Positions 25,166 to 34,108 of a DNA stretch of 64,000 bases are shown piece after piece. Under the pieces are notes generated by a model. The model saw only the letters and a program-made list of their open reading frames with translations, made no database searches and was not told the origin of the DNA. This DNA is from Lachnospiraceae bacterium MD329. Lineage in GTDB: Bacteria; Bacillota; Clostridia; UBA1381. The translations under genes were made by a program, and so were the position numbers. Numbering within the stretch: the stretch's first letter is position 1; every line of letters begins with the position of its first letter. The stretch is taken from the NCBI GenBank assembly GCA_010206265.1, contig VIQV01000001.1, positions 186,001-250,000 on the forward strand, given 5' to 3'.

Positions 25166-25479
25166 CAACTTTTTTTCTTCTTTGGTTTCGGCTCAGGCAG
25201 TTCGTCATACATACCTTCAACTAAACCACTAACAAACTCCATATCCTCCGATTCAACCATAAGCATTGGTTTCGCGCCTTCGTACGGAATTTCCTCCCTA
25301 TCAAGTACAGACGACGAATGAGGTGTTATTTTAACCAAAAAACGATTATTGTAAATACCGCCAAACAGCTTACCCTTATAATAAAGCAGATATTCACCCA
25401 TCATTTTTCTAAGCATTATATCCTCAAGCTGAGAAAGCAGGGACATTACATAATCGGCATATTCATTTGTTGTAGCCAT
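25165..25479 (-). CDS. TfoX/Sxy N-terminal domain protein
   Basis: This 104-residue protein matches the TfoX N-terminal domain: YVMSLLSQLEDIMLRKMMGEY, LLYYKGKLFGGIYNNRFLVKIT and AKPMLMVESE. It has a Lys-rich end. In gamma-proteobacteria the full TfoX/Sxy protein regulates competence. Stand-alone N-terminal domains in Clostridia have no known role. The start codon overlaps the last base of metK, so it is probably co-transcribed with metK. Confidence 0.88.
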   Translation of the reverse strand: MATTNEYADYVMSLLSQLEDIMLRKMMGEYLLYYKGKLFGGIYNNRFLVKITPHSSSVLDREEIPYEGAKPMLMVESEDMEFVSGLVEGMYDELPEPKPKKKKS

Positions 25480-26663
25480 TATTTCACGGCCTCCTTCAAT
25501 GCTTCAACCATATCGGTCTTTTCCCATAACACGCCCAAATCCTCACGTCCCATATGACCGTAAGCCGCAAGTTCACGATAAATCGGCTTTCTTAAATCAA
25601 GACGTTTTATAATCGCATAAGGACGCAAATCAAATACCTTTTTAACCGCCTCAGCAATTTTCTCCTCGCTTACGGTACCTGTACCGAAAGTATCAATCAT
25701 CACCGAAACAGGGTGAGCCACACCTATTGCATATGCGAGCTGAACCTCACAGCGTTTTGCAAGACCTGACGCAACAATATTCTTAGCTACCCATCTTGAC
25801 GCATAAGCCGCACTTCTGTCAACCTTTGTCGGGTCTTTACCCGAAAACGCTCCGCCGCCGTGACGCGCATAGCCGCCGTATGTATCAACAATAATCTTTC
25901 TGCCTGTCAGACCGCTGTCACCGTTAGGACCGCCTATTACAAATCTTCCTGTAGGATTAATGAAAAACTTAGTATTATCATCAATCAAATCTGACGGTAT
26001 TGTCTTTAAAATAACTTCTCGTTTAATATCCTCACGCAGTATATTTATATCAATATCCGCAGAATGCTGACTTGACACAACAACCGTATCTACGCGTATC
26101 GGCTTGTCATCTTCATATTCAACAGTAACCTGCGTTTTTCCGTCAGGACGAAGATAATCAAGTGTTCCGTTCTTACGCACTTCCGTCAGACGCTTTGCCA
26201 TTTTATGCGCCAGTGATACAGGCAGTGGCATAAGCTCCGGTGTTTCGTCGCACGCATAGCCAAACATCATACCTTGGTCACCCGCGCCTGTTGAATTTTC
26301 ATCATCTGTTCCGCCCTGCTCACGGTTTTCATAACCTGCATTTACTCCCTGCGCAATATCAGCCGACTGCTCGTCTATCGCAGTAACAACAGCACAAGTT
26401 GTACCGTCAAAACCATACTTTGCTCGGTCATATCCTATATCCAGCACAACCTCACGCGCAAGTTTCGGAAAATCTACATAACAATCCGTTGTAATCTCGC
26501 CCATAATGGAAATTATACCCGTTGTACAGGTGGTTTCGCACGCAACACGCGCCATAGGGTCTTTCTTTAATATTTCGTCCAGTATAGCATCTGAAATTTT
26601 GTCACACATTTTATCGGGGTGTCCCTCTGTGACAGATTCCGAAGTGAATAGTCTTCTGCTCAT
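25479..26663 (-). CDS. metK: S-adenosylmethionine synthetase
   Basis: The enzyme makes SAM from methionine and ATP. The 394 residues match the family length. Signatures: [19 protein letters not shown] at the N-terminus, the hexapeptide [12 protein letters not shown], and [19 protein letters not shown]. The leader from the consensus promoter to the ATG is only about 30 nt. There is therefore no room for a SAM riboswitch, unlike many Firmicute metK genes. Confidence 0.98.
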   Translation of the reverse strand: MSRRLFTSESVTEGHPDKMCDKISDAILDEILKKDPMARVACETTCTTGIISIMGEITTDCYVDFPKLAREVVLDIGYDRAKYGFDGTTCAVVTAIDEQSADIAQGVNAGYENREQGGTDDENSTGAGDQGMMFGYACDETPELMPLPVSLAHKMAKRLTEVRKNGTLDYLRPDGKTQVTVEYEDDKPIRVDTVVVSSQHSADIDINILREDIKREVILKTIPSDLIDDNTKFFINPTGRFVIGGPNGDSGLTGRKIIVDTYGGYARHGGGAFSGKDPTKVDRSAAYASRWVAKNIVASGLAKRCEVQLAYAIGVAHPVSVMIDTFGTGTVSEEKIAEAVKKVFDLRPYAIIKRLDLRKPIYRELAAYGHMGREDLGVLWEKTDMVEALKEAVK

Positions 26664-26699
26664 TTCAAATCATTTCCTTCCGTATAATGTTTAAATTTT

Positions 26700-26728
26700 A
26701 TTATAACACAAATGTCGATAATTGTCAA
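26700..26728 (-). promoter_or_regulatory. Consensus sigma-A promoter for metK
   Basis: On the minus strand there is TTGACA (26723-26728), 17 nt and TATAAT (26700-26705), a perfect match to consensus. It directly abuts the end of the yuiD-like gene. Confidence 0.85.
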
Positions 26729-27172
26729 TTACACGTGACGTATTATCGCAATGATAATTCCCAGTACCGCTCCTGCAAAAACCTCTATAGGCGTATGTCC
26801 CAAAAGTTCTTTCAGTTTTCTGTTGGTATGCGAATAATCCGCCTTAATTAAGTCTTTAACAATCCTGTTAAGTATAGTCGCCTGCTGACCTGCCGCACGC
26901 CGCACACCAGCCGCATCATACATAACCACAAACGAAAAAACTGCCGCCACTGCAAAAACCGCGCTGTCAAAGCCCTCCGTAAATCCTACCGCAAAACTCA
27001 GCGCCATTACAAATGCCGCGTGCGAACTCGGCATACCGCCCGAACCCACTATTCTTTTAAAATCAAATCTGCTGTCCCACGAAAAAACAATTTTAAGCAC
27101 CTGCGCCGCGCACCAGCCAATCAATGCGGTAATAAAGACTGAATTTAATATGAATTGCTGTAAATATATCAT
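26729..27172 (-). CDS. YuiD-type divergent PAP2 family membrane protein
   Basis: This 147-residue multi-spanning membrane protein is of the DUF212/YuiD family, related to PAP2 phosphatases. Motifs: GWCAAQVLKIVF, GSGGMPSSHAAFVMALS (the PSSH phosphatase-like motif), MYDAAGVRRAAGQQA, and LGHTPIEVFAGAVLG. It is often found beside ispA and dxs genes, and a role in dephosphorylating isoprenoid phosphates is plausible but unproven. It is the last gene of the nusB-to-yuiD operon, 9 nt after ispA. Confidence 0.9.
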   Translation of the reverse strand: MIYLQQFILNSVFITALIGWCAAQVLKIVFSWDSRFDFKRIVGSGGMPSSHAAFVMALSFAVGFTEGFDSAVFAVAAVFSFVVMYDAAGVRRAAGQQATILNRIVKDLIKADYSHTNRKLKELLGHTPIEVFAGAVLGIIIAIIRHV

Positions 27173-27181
27173 CTGATATTT

Positions 27182-28057
27182 TTAACTCCTTCTGTCTGTC
27201 AAATAATCTGTAAACTGTTTTAAAAAATCTGCTTTACTGCCGAATATGTCAAGCGACTTTTTAGCTGAATCCGAATATTCCTCCGCAAGCTCCTTTGATT
27301 TTTCAAGACCTGTCAAACTTACATATGTGTTTTTATTCTCCTCTGCGTCCGAGCCTATCGGTTTCCCAAGTTCTTCCTCAGTACCGGTAACATCAAGAAT
27401 ATCGTCCTGTATCTGAAAGGCTATGCCGAGATTTTGCGCGAACTTGTCAACTGCCTTTATTTCTTCTTCCGACGCACCTGACATAACCGCGCCTATAACA
27501 CACGCACTGCGTATTATCGCGCCTGTTTTATTAAGATGAAGATATCTTAATTCATCAAGCGTTATAGTTTTTCCTTCACTCAGAATATCTACAATCTGAC
27601 CTCCAATCATACCTTCCGTACCTGACGATACTGAAAGGATATTAATTGCTTTCATTGCGCGGTCAGTCTGCTTTCCTGTATAGCTCGAAACAACTTCAAA
27701 CGCTTTATTCAAAAGCGCGTCACCTGCCAGAATTGCCGTCGCCTCACCGAATTTTTTATGACTTGTCGGTATTCCTCTGCGTAAATCATCATTATCCATA
27801 GCAGGCAAATCATCGTGTATAAGAGAATAAGTGTGTATCATTTCCAACGCGCACGCAAACGGTATTACTTCATCTATATCTCCGCCGCACATTTTACACA
27901 CGTTAAGCATTAAAATCGGACGTAAACGCTTGCCGCCTGCAAACACGCTGTAACGCATTGCGTCATATATTATACTTTGCGGATTGTCCTTTTTTTCAAG
28001 GTATTTGCCGAGATGTTCGTCAATAAGGTCAATCTGTTCTTTTAACATTTCTTTCAT
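27182..28057 (-). CDS. ispA: Polyprenyl (farnesyl/geranylgeranyl) diphosphate synthase
   Basis: This is a 291-residue trans-prenyltransferase that condenses IPP with allylic diphosphates. The first Asp-rich motif is DDLPAMDNDDLRRG (about 84-97) and the second is QDDILD (about 219-224). GGKRLRP and GQIVDI are also typical. The length fits the short FPP synthases that lie after xseAB in Firmicutes. The ATG follows GAGGAATAAAACA. Products would feed undecaprenyl phosphate synthesis, linked to dxs and ispE on the other side of the OLE locus. Confidence 0.95.
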   Translation of the reverse strand: MKEMLKEQIDLIDEHLGKYLEKKDNPQSIIYDAMRYSVFAGGKRLRPILMLNVCKMCGGDIDEVIPFACALEMIHTYSLIHDDLPAMDNDDLRRGIPTSHKKFGEATAILAGDALLNKAFEVVSSYTGKQTDRAMKAINILSVSSGTEGMIGGQIVDILSEGKTITLDELRYLHLNKTGAIIRSACVIGAVMSGASEEEIKAVDKFAQNLGIAFQIQDDILDVTGTEEELGKPIGSDAEENKNTYVSLTGLEKSKELAEEYSDSAKKSLDIFGSKADFLKQFTDYLTDRRS

Positions 28058-28061
28058 TGTT

Positions 28062-28283
28062 TTATTCCTCTGCCGTAAAATCTTCTTTTACCATTTCTCC
28101 GTCATCATTAGCCATCAGCACCGATACTCTTTTTTCAGCGCTGTCAAGCATTTTCTGACAGCTTTTCGACAGCTTGATTCCCTGCTCAAACAATTCCAGC
28201 GATTCATCAAGAGTAACGTCGCCGTCTTCAAGCTTTGCCACTATTGTCTCAAGCTCCGTAATCGATTGTTCAAATGTTTTCAT
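28062..28283 (-). CDS. xseB: Exodeoxyribonuclease VII small subunit
   Basis: This 73-residue XseB protein has the family core FEQSITELETIVAKLEDGDVTLDESLELFEQGIKL. It forms a complex with XseA. The ATG at 28281-28283 follows AAGGAGATTACATT. An in-frame start 33 bases upstream has no ribosome site. It lies between xseA and ispA. Confidence 0.95.
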   Translation of the reverse strand: MKTFEQSITELETIVAKLEDGDVTLDESLELFEQGIKLSKSCQKMLDSAEKRVSVLMANDDGEMVKEDFTAEE

Positions 28284-28297
28284 AATGTAATCTCCTT

Positions 28298-29479
28298 TCA
28301 GCCCTTGACTATACAATCCGCACTGCCGTCTTTCATTCTCAGAGTAAATTCCGTACCGCTCTTCATTTCATTTGCGCTCCGTATGACAGCGCCGTCCTCG
28401 GTTGTCGGTATTGAATAACCTCTTGCAAGCGTTTGCAGAGGACTTAAAGCGTCCAGCTTTGCAGCAGCCGACGAAAGCTCACGTTTTAAATGCATTGTTT
28501 TCATTTTAAGACTTGAATCCATTGATTTCATCAGCCCGTCAAGCCGCAGATTAGCGTCATCAATCCTATCCTTCGGCGTTCTCATTTTAAAACGCTCCAA
28601 AAGCAGTCTGTTTCCTTCTATGCGTCCCGCTATATTACGGGAAATACGATTTTTGTCAGTGTCTATTCTGTTACGGAGTTCAATCACCGACGGCACTGCA
28701 ATTTCCGCCGCCGCCGAAGGTGTAGGCGCTCTTAAGTCAGCGACAAAATCAGCAATTGTGAAATCAGTTTCGTGCCCCACTGCCGAAATCACGGGTATCT
28801 TCGACGCATAAATCGCGCGCGCCGTAATTTCCTCGTTAAAAGCCCATAAATCCTCTATACTTCCGCCGCCGCGCCCGACAATAAGCGTATCTGCCCCGTC
28901 TGTCGCGTTAAAATACTCTATCGCCTTAACCACACTTTCTGCCGCGCCCGTACCCTGAACCTGCGCCGGATAAAGTACAATCTCCGCCATAGGATAACGG
29001 CGCGTTATTACATTTATAATATCACGTACCGCCGCGCCCGTAGACGCTGTTACCACCCCTACTCTATCGGGGAACGGCGGAATCGGTTTTTTATGTTCAG
29101 GTGAAAAAAGCCCTTCAGATTCAAGCTGTTTTTTTAACTGTTCATAGGCAATATACAGCTCTCCAACGCCGTCGGGAATCATTTCTTCAATATACAGCTG
29201 ATATGACCCGCCTGCCTCATACACGCTTATTCTGCCTCTTGCAAGCACTTTCATACCGTCATTAGGTTCAAATGCAAGTGACTGAGCGCTGCCGCGGAAC
29301 ATAACAGCTTTTAAAACCGCTCCTTCATCTTTTAAGGTAATATACAGATGTCCCGAATAATGGTGCTTGAAATTAGATATTTCTCCCTTTATCCAAACAT
29401 TATTCAGTATTATATTATGGTCAAGAATTTTTTTTACATAGTTGTTTATCTGTGAAACTGTAGCTACCTTTGCCTCCAA
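28298..29479 (-). CDS. xseA: Exodeoxyribonuclease VII large subunit
   Basis: This 393-residue protein has an N-terminal OB fold (VSQINNYVKKILDHN, WIKGEISNFKHHYSGHLYITLKD) and the catalytic exonuclease VII domain. Family motifs are VGVVTASTGAAVRDI, VGRGGGSIEDLWAFNEE, VISAVGHETDFTIADFVADLRAPTPSAAAE and a C-terminal ALSPLQTLARGYS. The enzyme degrades single-stranded DNA. It starts at TTG with AAGGAGG 7 nt upstream. It lies 2 nt after the tsaD-like gene. Confidence 0.96.
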   Translation of the reverse strand: MEAKVATVSQINNYVKKILDHNIILNNVWIKGEISNFKHHYSGHLYITLKDEGAVLKAVMFRGSAQSLAFEPNDGMKVLARGRISVYEAGGSYQLYIEEMIPDGVGELYIAYEQLKKQLESEGLFSPEHKKPIPPFPDRVGVVTASTGAAVRDIINVITRRYPMAEIVLYPAQVQGTGAAESVVKAIEYFNATDGADTLIVGRGGGSIEDLWAFNEEITARAIYASKIPVISAVGHETDFTIADFVADLRAPTPSAAAEIAVPSVIELRNRIDTDKNRISRNIAGRIEGNRLLLERFKMRTPKDRIDDANLRLDGLMKSMDSSLKMKTMHLKRELSSAAAKLDALSPLQTLARGYSIPTTEDGAVIRSANEMKSGTEFTLRMKDGSADCIVKG

Positions 29480-29481
29480 AT

Positions 29482-30414
29482 TTAAGCCTCCTTATGCGCT
29501 AACCGCGCCAAATATGCTATTCCAACGGCATTATCAGACGCGTATTCTTTCTTTGCAAAGTACACATCTCCGTCAAGCTCCGCAGTAAGCCCTGCGCGTA
29601 TAATACTGTTTGACGCAACTCCGCCTGCAATAAGTATACGTCGAATCCCTGTTTCTTTTACTGCACTGTTTATAGTTTTAACAAGCGTATCACGTACATT
29701 TTCCAGAACTCCAAGCGCCAGAGCCTTGCTGTCCGCTTCTTCTGCCATACGCATTGCCTTTGTTTCCGCGCCCGAAAAATTCATATATGAGCCGTCTGTC
29801 GATACAGTCAGTTTTTCTGCCTTGTCTGCCTCAGAGGCAAGCTTTTCAAGCGACACTCCTGCAGGAAACTGCAAGCCAATTTTTACGCCCACTCTGTCAA
29901 TAAGCTGTCCTGCGCTTATATCGCGCGTACCGCCTATAATCTCATTTATAAAATTACAATCTCCGTAACGGCTTTTTAAAATCTCAGTAGTACCGCCCGA
30001 CAAATGTACTGAAATAAAATCGCCGTCCAGCAGTTCATATCCTCCGCAGGAGGCAATACCTGCCATAATATGACCGTCCTGATGTGAAAATTTATAAAGC
30101 GGTATGCCAAGCGTTCTGCTTACAACCTCCGCATAGCCTTCACCTGCCAGAAACACGGGCATATACGAACCTTCTATATTACGCGGACGAGTGCTTACTC
30201 CAACCGCTTTTACACCGCCTATATCAATTTCGTCCAAAAGAAGTTTATAAATTTGCGGTACAAGTTTCATATGCTGAAAAACTCCGTCGCTCTGACGTAT
30301 TCCTCGCTCTCCCTGTTTTACAAACAGAAGTCGGCGTACATTTTTATCACTTACTCCGTCAGTCCAAGCTACAGACGCAGTATAATTACTTGTATCAAAT
30401 CCTATAGCGCTCAT
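29482..30414 (-). CDS. TsaD/Kae1-like protein (second TsaD-type paralogue of Clostridia)
   Basis: This 310-residue ASKHA-fold protein resembles TsaD, the t6A synthesis enzyme. It has the metal-binding H-x3-H (SHQDGH, about 115-120), LSGGTTEI and RILIAGGVASNSIIRAGL. It is shorter and more divergent than housekeeping TsaD. Copies at this place between nusB and xseA are known in Clostridia under the old name O-sialoglycoprotein endopeptidase, and their role is not established. The start overlaps the nusB stop by 4 nt (ATGA). Confidence 0.85.
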   Translation of the reverse strand: MSAIGFDTSNYTASVAWTDGVSDKNVRRLLFVKQGERGIRQSDGVFQHMKLVPQIYKLLLDEIDIGGVKAVGVSTRPRNIEGSYMPVFLAGEGYAEVVSRTLGIPLYKFSHQDGHIMAGIASCGGYELLDGDFISVHLSGGTTEILKSRYGDCNFINEIIGGTRDISAGQLIDRVGVKIGLQFPAGVSLEKLASEADKAEKLTVSTDGSYMNFSGAETKAMRMAEEADSKALALGVLENVRDTLVKTINSAVKETGIRRILIAGGVASNSIIRAGLTAELDGDVYFAKKEYASDNAVGIAYLARLAHKEA

Positions 30415-30824
30415 ACCGTTTCTTTATAAACACTTGCCAAAAGACCGTTTACAAAATGCGGGTCATCATCGCATCCGTATCGTTTAGCCAGCTCTACCGC
30501 TTCATTTATCGCAACTTTGTGCGGAACGTCATCACGGTATTTCATCTCGAATATAGCCAGCTTTAAAATTGTAAGCGACGCTTTTGATATTCTTGAAAGT
30601 TTCCATCCTGATTTCAGATTTCTCTCTATGATTTTCTCTATTTCTTCGCCGTACTGCGCCACACCGTCCACAATACTGCTTATATAACCAAGATTTGTTT
30701 CACATTCGGGACGTGCCTTTAAAAGCTCGTCCATAATCATATCCATATCGTCGGTATGCAGGTCCATTTGAAACACCACTGTAAATGCAGCGTCGCGTGC
30801 CTCACTTCTTGTTTGCTTTCTCAT
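30411..30824 (-). CDS. nusB: Transcription antitermination protein NusB
   Basis: This 137-residue NusB binds boxA RNA with S10 in rRNA antitermination. It is all-helical with the family motifs RSEARDAAFTVVFQMD, LSRISKASLTILKLAIFEM, VPHKVAINEAVELAKRYG and FVNGLLASVYKE. It is the first gene of the leftward operon that continues with the tsaD-like gene, xseA, xseB, ispA and yuiD. It faces the OLE RNA region, 173 nt away. Confidence 0.96.
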   Translation of the reverse strand: MRKQTRSEARDAAFTVVFQMDLHTDDMDMIMDELLKARPECETNLGYISSIVDGVAQYGEEIEKIIERNLKSGWKLSRISKASLTILKLAIFEMKYRDDVPHKVAINEAVELAKRYGCDDDPHFVNGLLASVYKETV

Positions 30825-30961
30825 AGTTTAGCATTAACTTCCTTTCATAATTCACAGCATAATTTTCCATATTAAAATTGTATCATAGTTAAATGAAAAA
30901 ATCAAGGTTTGATATTGTAATATGAATTGTTGTTTATGCCATAAAACTATAATTTCTCTGT

Positions 30962-30990
30962 TTGACTTTTTATTGAAAATATGATATATT
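30962..30990 (+). promoter_or_regulatory. Probable sigma-A promoter for OLE RNA
   Basis: TTGACT (30962-30967), 17 nt and TATATT (30985-30990) would start RNA at about 30997-31000, right where the structured sequence begins. Other TATAAT-like boxes overlap downstream (30990-30995; 30998-31003). Confidence 0.65.
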
Positions 30991-30997
30991 ATAATAA

Positions 30998-31622
30998 TAT
31001 AATAGTGGTGCAGTATCCTAGTCAGTACGGCTTTTCGGAAAGCGGGCCTAAAAATCCGCCAAATGGCACATCGATGAAGTTTCTGGTGTTTTGCTTTGAA
31101 CGCCCAGTTCGGGGCTGATGCTGGGAGTTAAGGTTTAGGGGCGGTTTCTAACGGCATAGAAACGCTAACCCCTTTTCCGTGGAGGCCTGTGACTGTGGCG
31201 GTCCATACCCCCTAAGGGAGCAAATCGTTACGGCACAGGGGAAAACCTGTTTCGCGGTTAGTAATCCGCTCTCTCACAAGGATAGCGGTATGAATGCTGT
31301 GGGCAGCGTAGCCAGCCTTGAGTGGATATGGCGGATACGCGATAAAAAAGCTGTTTCGCCGTTTCGGCCAAAACGGCTTACGGCAAATGCGTGTTGAAAC
31401 CATATTTGCAAAAGAGGATACGATAAGCTCTGGCTGTTTGGGAAAACCTCTAGGCTGTCTTATCTAAGGATGGACAGGGGATTGCAGTGCGGACTAAGTG
31501 GCAATTCGGCAACGATCAAACGTGTGAGTCTTTAATGGGAAACCGCTTTTTCGGCGACGATTAAGCAGACTTTCGGGAAATCCTGCTGAACCTAAGCCGC
31601 AAACTTTACCCTGTTCATTACC
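30998..31622 (+). ncRNA. ole: OLE RNA (ornate, large, extremophilic RNA)
   Basis: About 620 bases contain no plausible gene but are dense in hairpins. Visible stems include CCCAG 31103-31107/CTGGG 31121-31125, GTTTCTA 31144-31150/TAGAAAC 31157-31163, ACAGG 31235-31239/CCTGT 31246-31250, CCGCT 31266-31270/AGCGG 31284-31288, and GCCGTTT 31358-31364/AAACGGC 31371-31377. G+C is clearly higher than in the flanking intergenic DNA. Three things identify OLE RNA: length near 600 nt, an OapA-type membrane protein gene directly downstream, and the nusB/xseA/xseB/ispA/dxs/tlyA neighbourhood known for OLE loci. OLE RNA forms a membrane-bound complex with OapA and other proteins. In Bacillus halodurans it is tied to alcohol, cold and magnesium stress. 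Ends are estimated from the promoter and the oapA ribosome site. Confidence 0.87.
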
Positions 31623-31655
31623 CTATTATACATATATTTAAAGGAGAGAATGTAC

Positions 31656-32258
31656 TTGGACAAATCCGACATACCGCGAAAAAAGAAATTTAACATACCA
31701 AGACCCGATTCAAATGTATCCACTTCGCACAAGTGGACAGTTATCGTTACGCTGCTTTCATTCATTCTGTCAGTATTTTTCAGCTTTCTGACCTCGGTTG
31801 CAATGAAATCGCTTACGGTATTTTTCGCTTTTATTCTGCTCTTGGTTATAATCGCAGTAAATATTATATTTGATATGGTCGGCACCGCCGTACAGTCGGC
31901 GGAAGAAAAACCGTTCCATTCACTCGCCGCAAGAAGAGTGGCGGGTGCAAGAGAAAGCATTTCCGTAATTCGTCACGCACCTCAGCTCGCTAATATGTGC
32001 TGTGACGTTATAGGCGATATTGCAGGTATCATTTCAGGTGCGACAACGGCGCTTATCGTTGCCGAACTCGTTCAAATGTTCCAGCTTAAAGGTATGCTCC
32101 CCAGTCTTATTCTGACAGGGCTTGTCGGCGCGCTCACAATCGGCGGCAAAGCAATGTCAAAGGGGATTTCAATGCAGAACGGTAACTACATTGTATTTAT
32201 TGTCGGCAGACTGATGTACTTTTTTAAACATATCAGCTTACGCCGTAAAAAAAAGTGA
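31656..32258 (+). CDS. oapA: OLE-associated membrane protein OapA
   Basis: OapA binds OLE RNA and holds it at the membrane. The protein of about 200 residues has a basic N-terminus (about 15 residues with RKKK), two close transmembrane helices (about 30-50 and 55-75), a basic loop with AARRVAGARES, and two further hydrophobic segments (about 118-142 and 150-168). A basic RRKKK end follows. A D-x3-D pair lies in CCDVIGDIAG. From memory, an Asp pair of that spacing matters in the Bacillus protein. I prefer the TTG at 31656 (9 nt after GGAG) to the ATG at 31650, which is only 3 nt after it. The gene begins about 30 nt after the OLE RNA and is followed at 10 nt by dxs. Confidence 0.85.
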   Translation: MDKSDIPRKKKFNIPRPDSNVSTSHKWTVIVTLLSFILSVFFSFLTSVAMKSLTVFFAFILLLVIIAVNIIFDMVGTAVQSAEEKPFHSLAARRVAGARESISVIRHAPQLANMCCDVIGDIAGIISGATTALIVAELVQMFQLKGMLPSLILTGLVGALTIGGKAMSKGISMQNGNYIVFIVGRLMYFFKHISLRRKKK

Positions 32259-32268
32259 GGATACGGTG

Positions 32269-34107
32269 ATGAAAAAACTTTTAGACACGATAAACTCACC
32301 AGATGATTTGAAAAAACTTAATATAGACGAATTATCCGTGCTATGCGCGGAAATACGCGAATTTCTGATTGACAGTGTATCAAAAACAGGCGGACACCTC
32401 GCCTCCAATCTCGGAGTTGTTGAGCTGACCGTTGCTTTGCACACTGTTTTTGACGTTCCGAGAGATAAAATTGTCTTTGACGTAGGGCACCAGTCGTATG
32501 TACATAAAATACTGACAGGCAGACGCGATAACTTCAATACACTCCGTCAGTTCGGCGGAATGTCGGGCTTTCCGAAATCAAGCGAAAGTGACGCTGACGC
32601 ATTTAATACAGGACACAGCTCAACCTCGATTTCAGCCGCGCTCGGACTTGCCCGCGCGCGTGACCTTGACGGCGGCAGTTACAGCGTTATATCTGTTTTC
32701 GGCGACGGCGCACTTACGGGCGGTATGATGTATGAGGCGATGAACGACGCCGGACATACAAAAACACCGCTTATCCTTATACTTAACGATAACGAAATGT
32801 CAATTTCCAAGAATGTCGGAGCAGTGTCAAAACATTTGCGTACACTGCGGACATCATCTGTATATTTCCGTTCAAAGTACATAATAGAACGATTTTTAAA
32901 GAAGATACCGCTTTGCGGCAATGCTATTGTAAATATTATAAAGCATATTAAGCGTGGGTTCAGACGTCTGGTTATACCAACCACACTGTTTGACGATATG
33001 GGCTTTCGATATATGGGACCTGTTGACGGTCACGATTTAAAATCGCTTATCGGCTGTTTTGAATATGTGCGCGGCGAAAGCCGTCCCGTACTTATTCACG
33101 TGCAGACAAAAAAGGGAAAGGGTTACGCCCCTGCTGAGAGCAATCCGCAGAAATTCCACGGCATTTCGTCCTTCGACAAGGCTACGGGCGAAACAAAAAA
33201 AAGCGCTGAGAGCTACAGCGCGCGTTTTGGTTCTGTAATGCTGCGTCTTGCGGAAAGCAACAAAAAACTGGTTGCAATAACAGGCGCAATGCCGAACGGA
33301 ACAGGTCTTGACGAGTTTATGAAACAGTTTAAAAAACGTTTCTTTGACGTAGGAATTGCCGAACAGCACGGGGTTACCTTCGCCGCAGGACTTGCCAAGG
33401 CTGGATATGTTCCTGTAATACCGCTGTACTCATCATTTTTACAGCGCGCATACGACCAGACCCTGCACGACGTCTGTCTGCAAAATCTGCATGTCGTATT
33501 CCCCATTGACCGCGCAGGAATAGTTGGCGCGGACGGTGAAACACATCAGGGCATTTACGATATTTCCTACCTGTCGCATATGCCGAATATGACAATTCTT
33601 TCACCCGCAACGCTCGACCAGCTTGAAACAATGCTTGATTTTGCGGTTAATAAATTCAATGCGCCGATTGCTATCCGCTATCCGCGCGGCAGTGTGCAGA
33701 CAGAAGGAATACCTCCTGAATTTACTCTGGGTAAAGCTCAGCTTTTACAGAGCGGCAATGATATAACCATAATTGCCACGGGCAGAATGGTTCGACGCGC
33801 ACAGGAAATCGCATCTCTTCTCGGACGCTCGGCAGAAATAATTTCACTGCCTACGATTAAACCGCTCGACGAGGCGGCAGTTATTTCCTCGGCAATGAAA
33901 ACAGGGAACGTAATAACAATAGAAGATAACGTCAAATCAGGCGGTATGGGAAGTATGATTGGTACATTGTTAAAAGAGAAGCAAATAGACTGTGCCTTCA
34001 AAATTTTTGCTTTCCCTGACACACCAATCACACACGGAACTGTCGATGAGCTTGACAAGCTTTACGGACTTGACGCAGTCACTATCGTTTCAAAGATAAG
34101 GAGTTAA
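32269..34107 (+). CDS. dxs: 1-deoxy-D-xylulose-5-phosphate synthase
   Basis: Dxs condenses pyruvate and glyceraldehyde 3-phosphate with thiamine diphosphate, the first step of the MEP isoprenoid pathway. The 612 residues show GGHLASNLGVVELTVALH, DVGHQSYVHKILTGRR, the ThDP motif GDGALTGGMMYEAMN..LILNDN, GPVDGHD, VGIAEQHGVTFAAGLA and the C-terminal transketolase domain (ITIEDNVKSGGMGS). The ATG at 32269 is preceded by GAGG at good spacing; a GTG lies directly before it. It is co-directional with oapA, tlyA and ispE. Confidence 0.97.
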   Translation: MKKLLDTINSPDDLKKLNIDELSVLCAEIREFLIDSVSKTGGHLASNLGVVELTVALHTVFDVPRDKIVFDVGHQSYVHKILTGRRDNFNTLRQFGGMSGFPKSSESDADAFNTGHSSTSISAALGLARARDLDGGSYSVISVFGDGALTGGMMYEAMNDAGHTKTPLILILNDNEMSISKNVGAVSKHLRTLRTSSVYFRSKYIIERFLKKIPLCGNAIVNIIKHIKRGFRRLVIPTTLFDDMGFRYMGPVDGHDLKSLIGCFEYVRGESRPVLIHVQTKKGKGYAPAESNPQKFHGISSFDKATGETKKSAESYSARFGSVMLRLAESNKKLVAITGAMPNGTGLDEFMKQFKKRFFDVGIAEQHGVTFAAGLAKAGYVPVIPLYSSFLQRAYDQTLHDVCLQNLHVVFPIDRAGIVGADGETHQGIYDISYLSHMPNMTILSPATLDQLETMLDFAVNKFNAPIAIRYPRGSVQTEGIPPEFTLGKAQLLQSGNDITIIATGRMVRRAQEIASLLGRSAEIISLPTIKPLDEAAVISSAMKTGNVITIEDNVKSGGMGSMIGTLLKEKQIDCAFKIFAFPDTPITHGTVDELDKLYGLDAVTIVSKIRS

Positions 34108-34108
34108 T

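Noticed and set aside
26664-26705. SAM riboswitch upstream of metK
   Set aside because: The consensus promoter leaves only about 30 nt of leader, too short for any SAM riboswitch class.
31179-31403. Short open frames on both strands inside the OLE region
   Set aside because: They have no ribosome site or recognisable protein pattern. The segment is dense in hairpins and lies upstream of oapA, so RNA is the better explanation.
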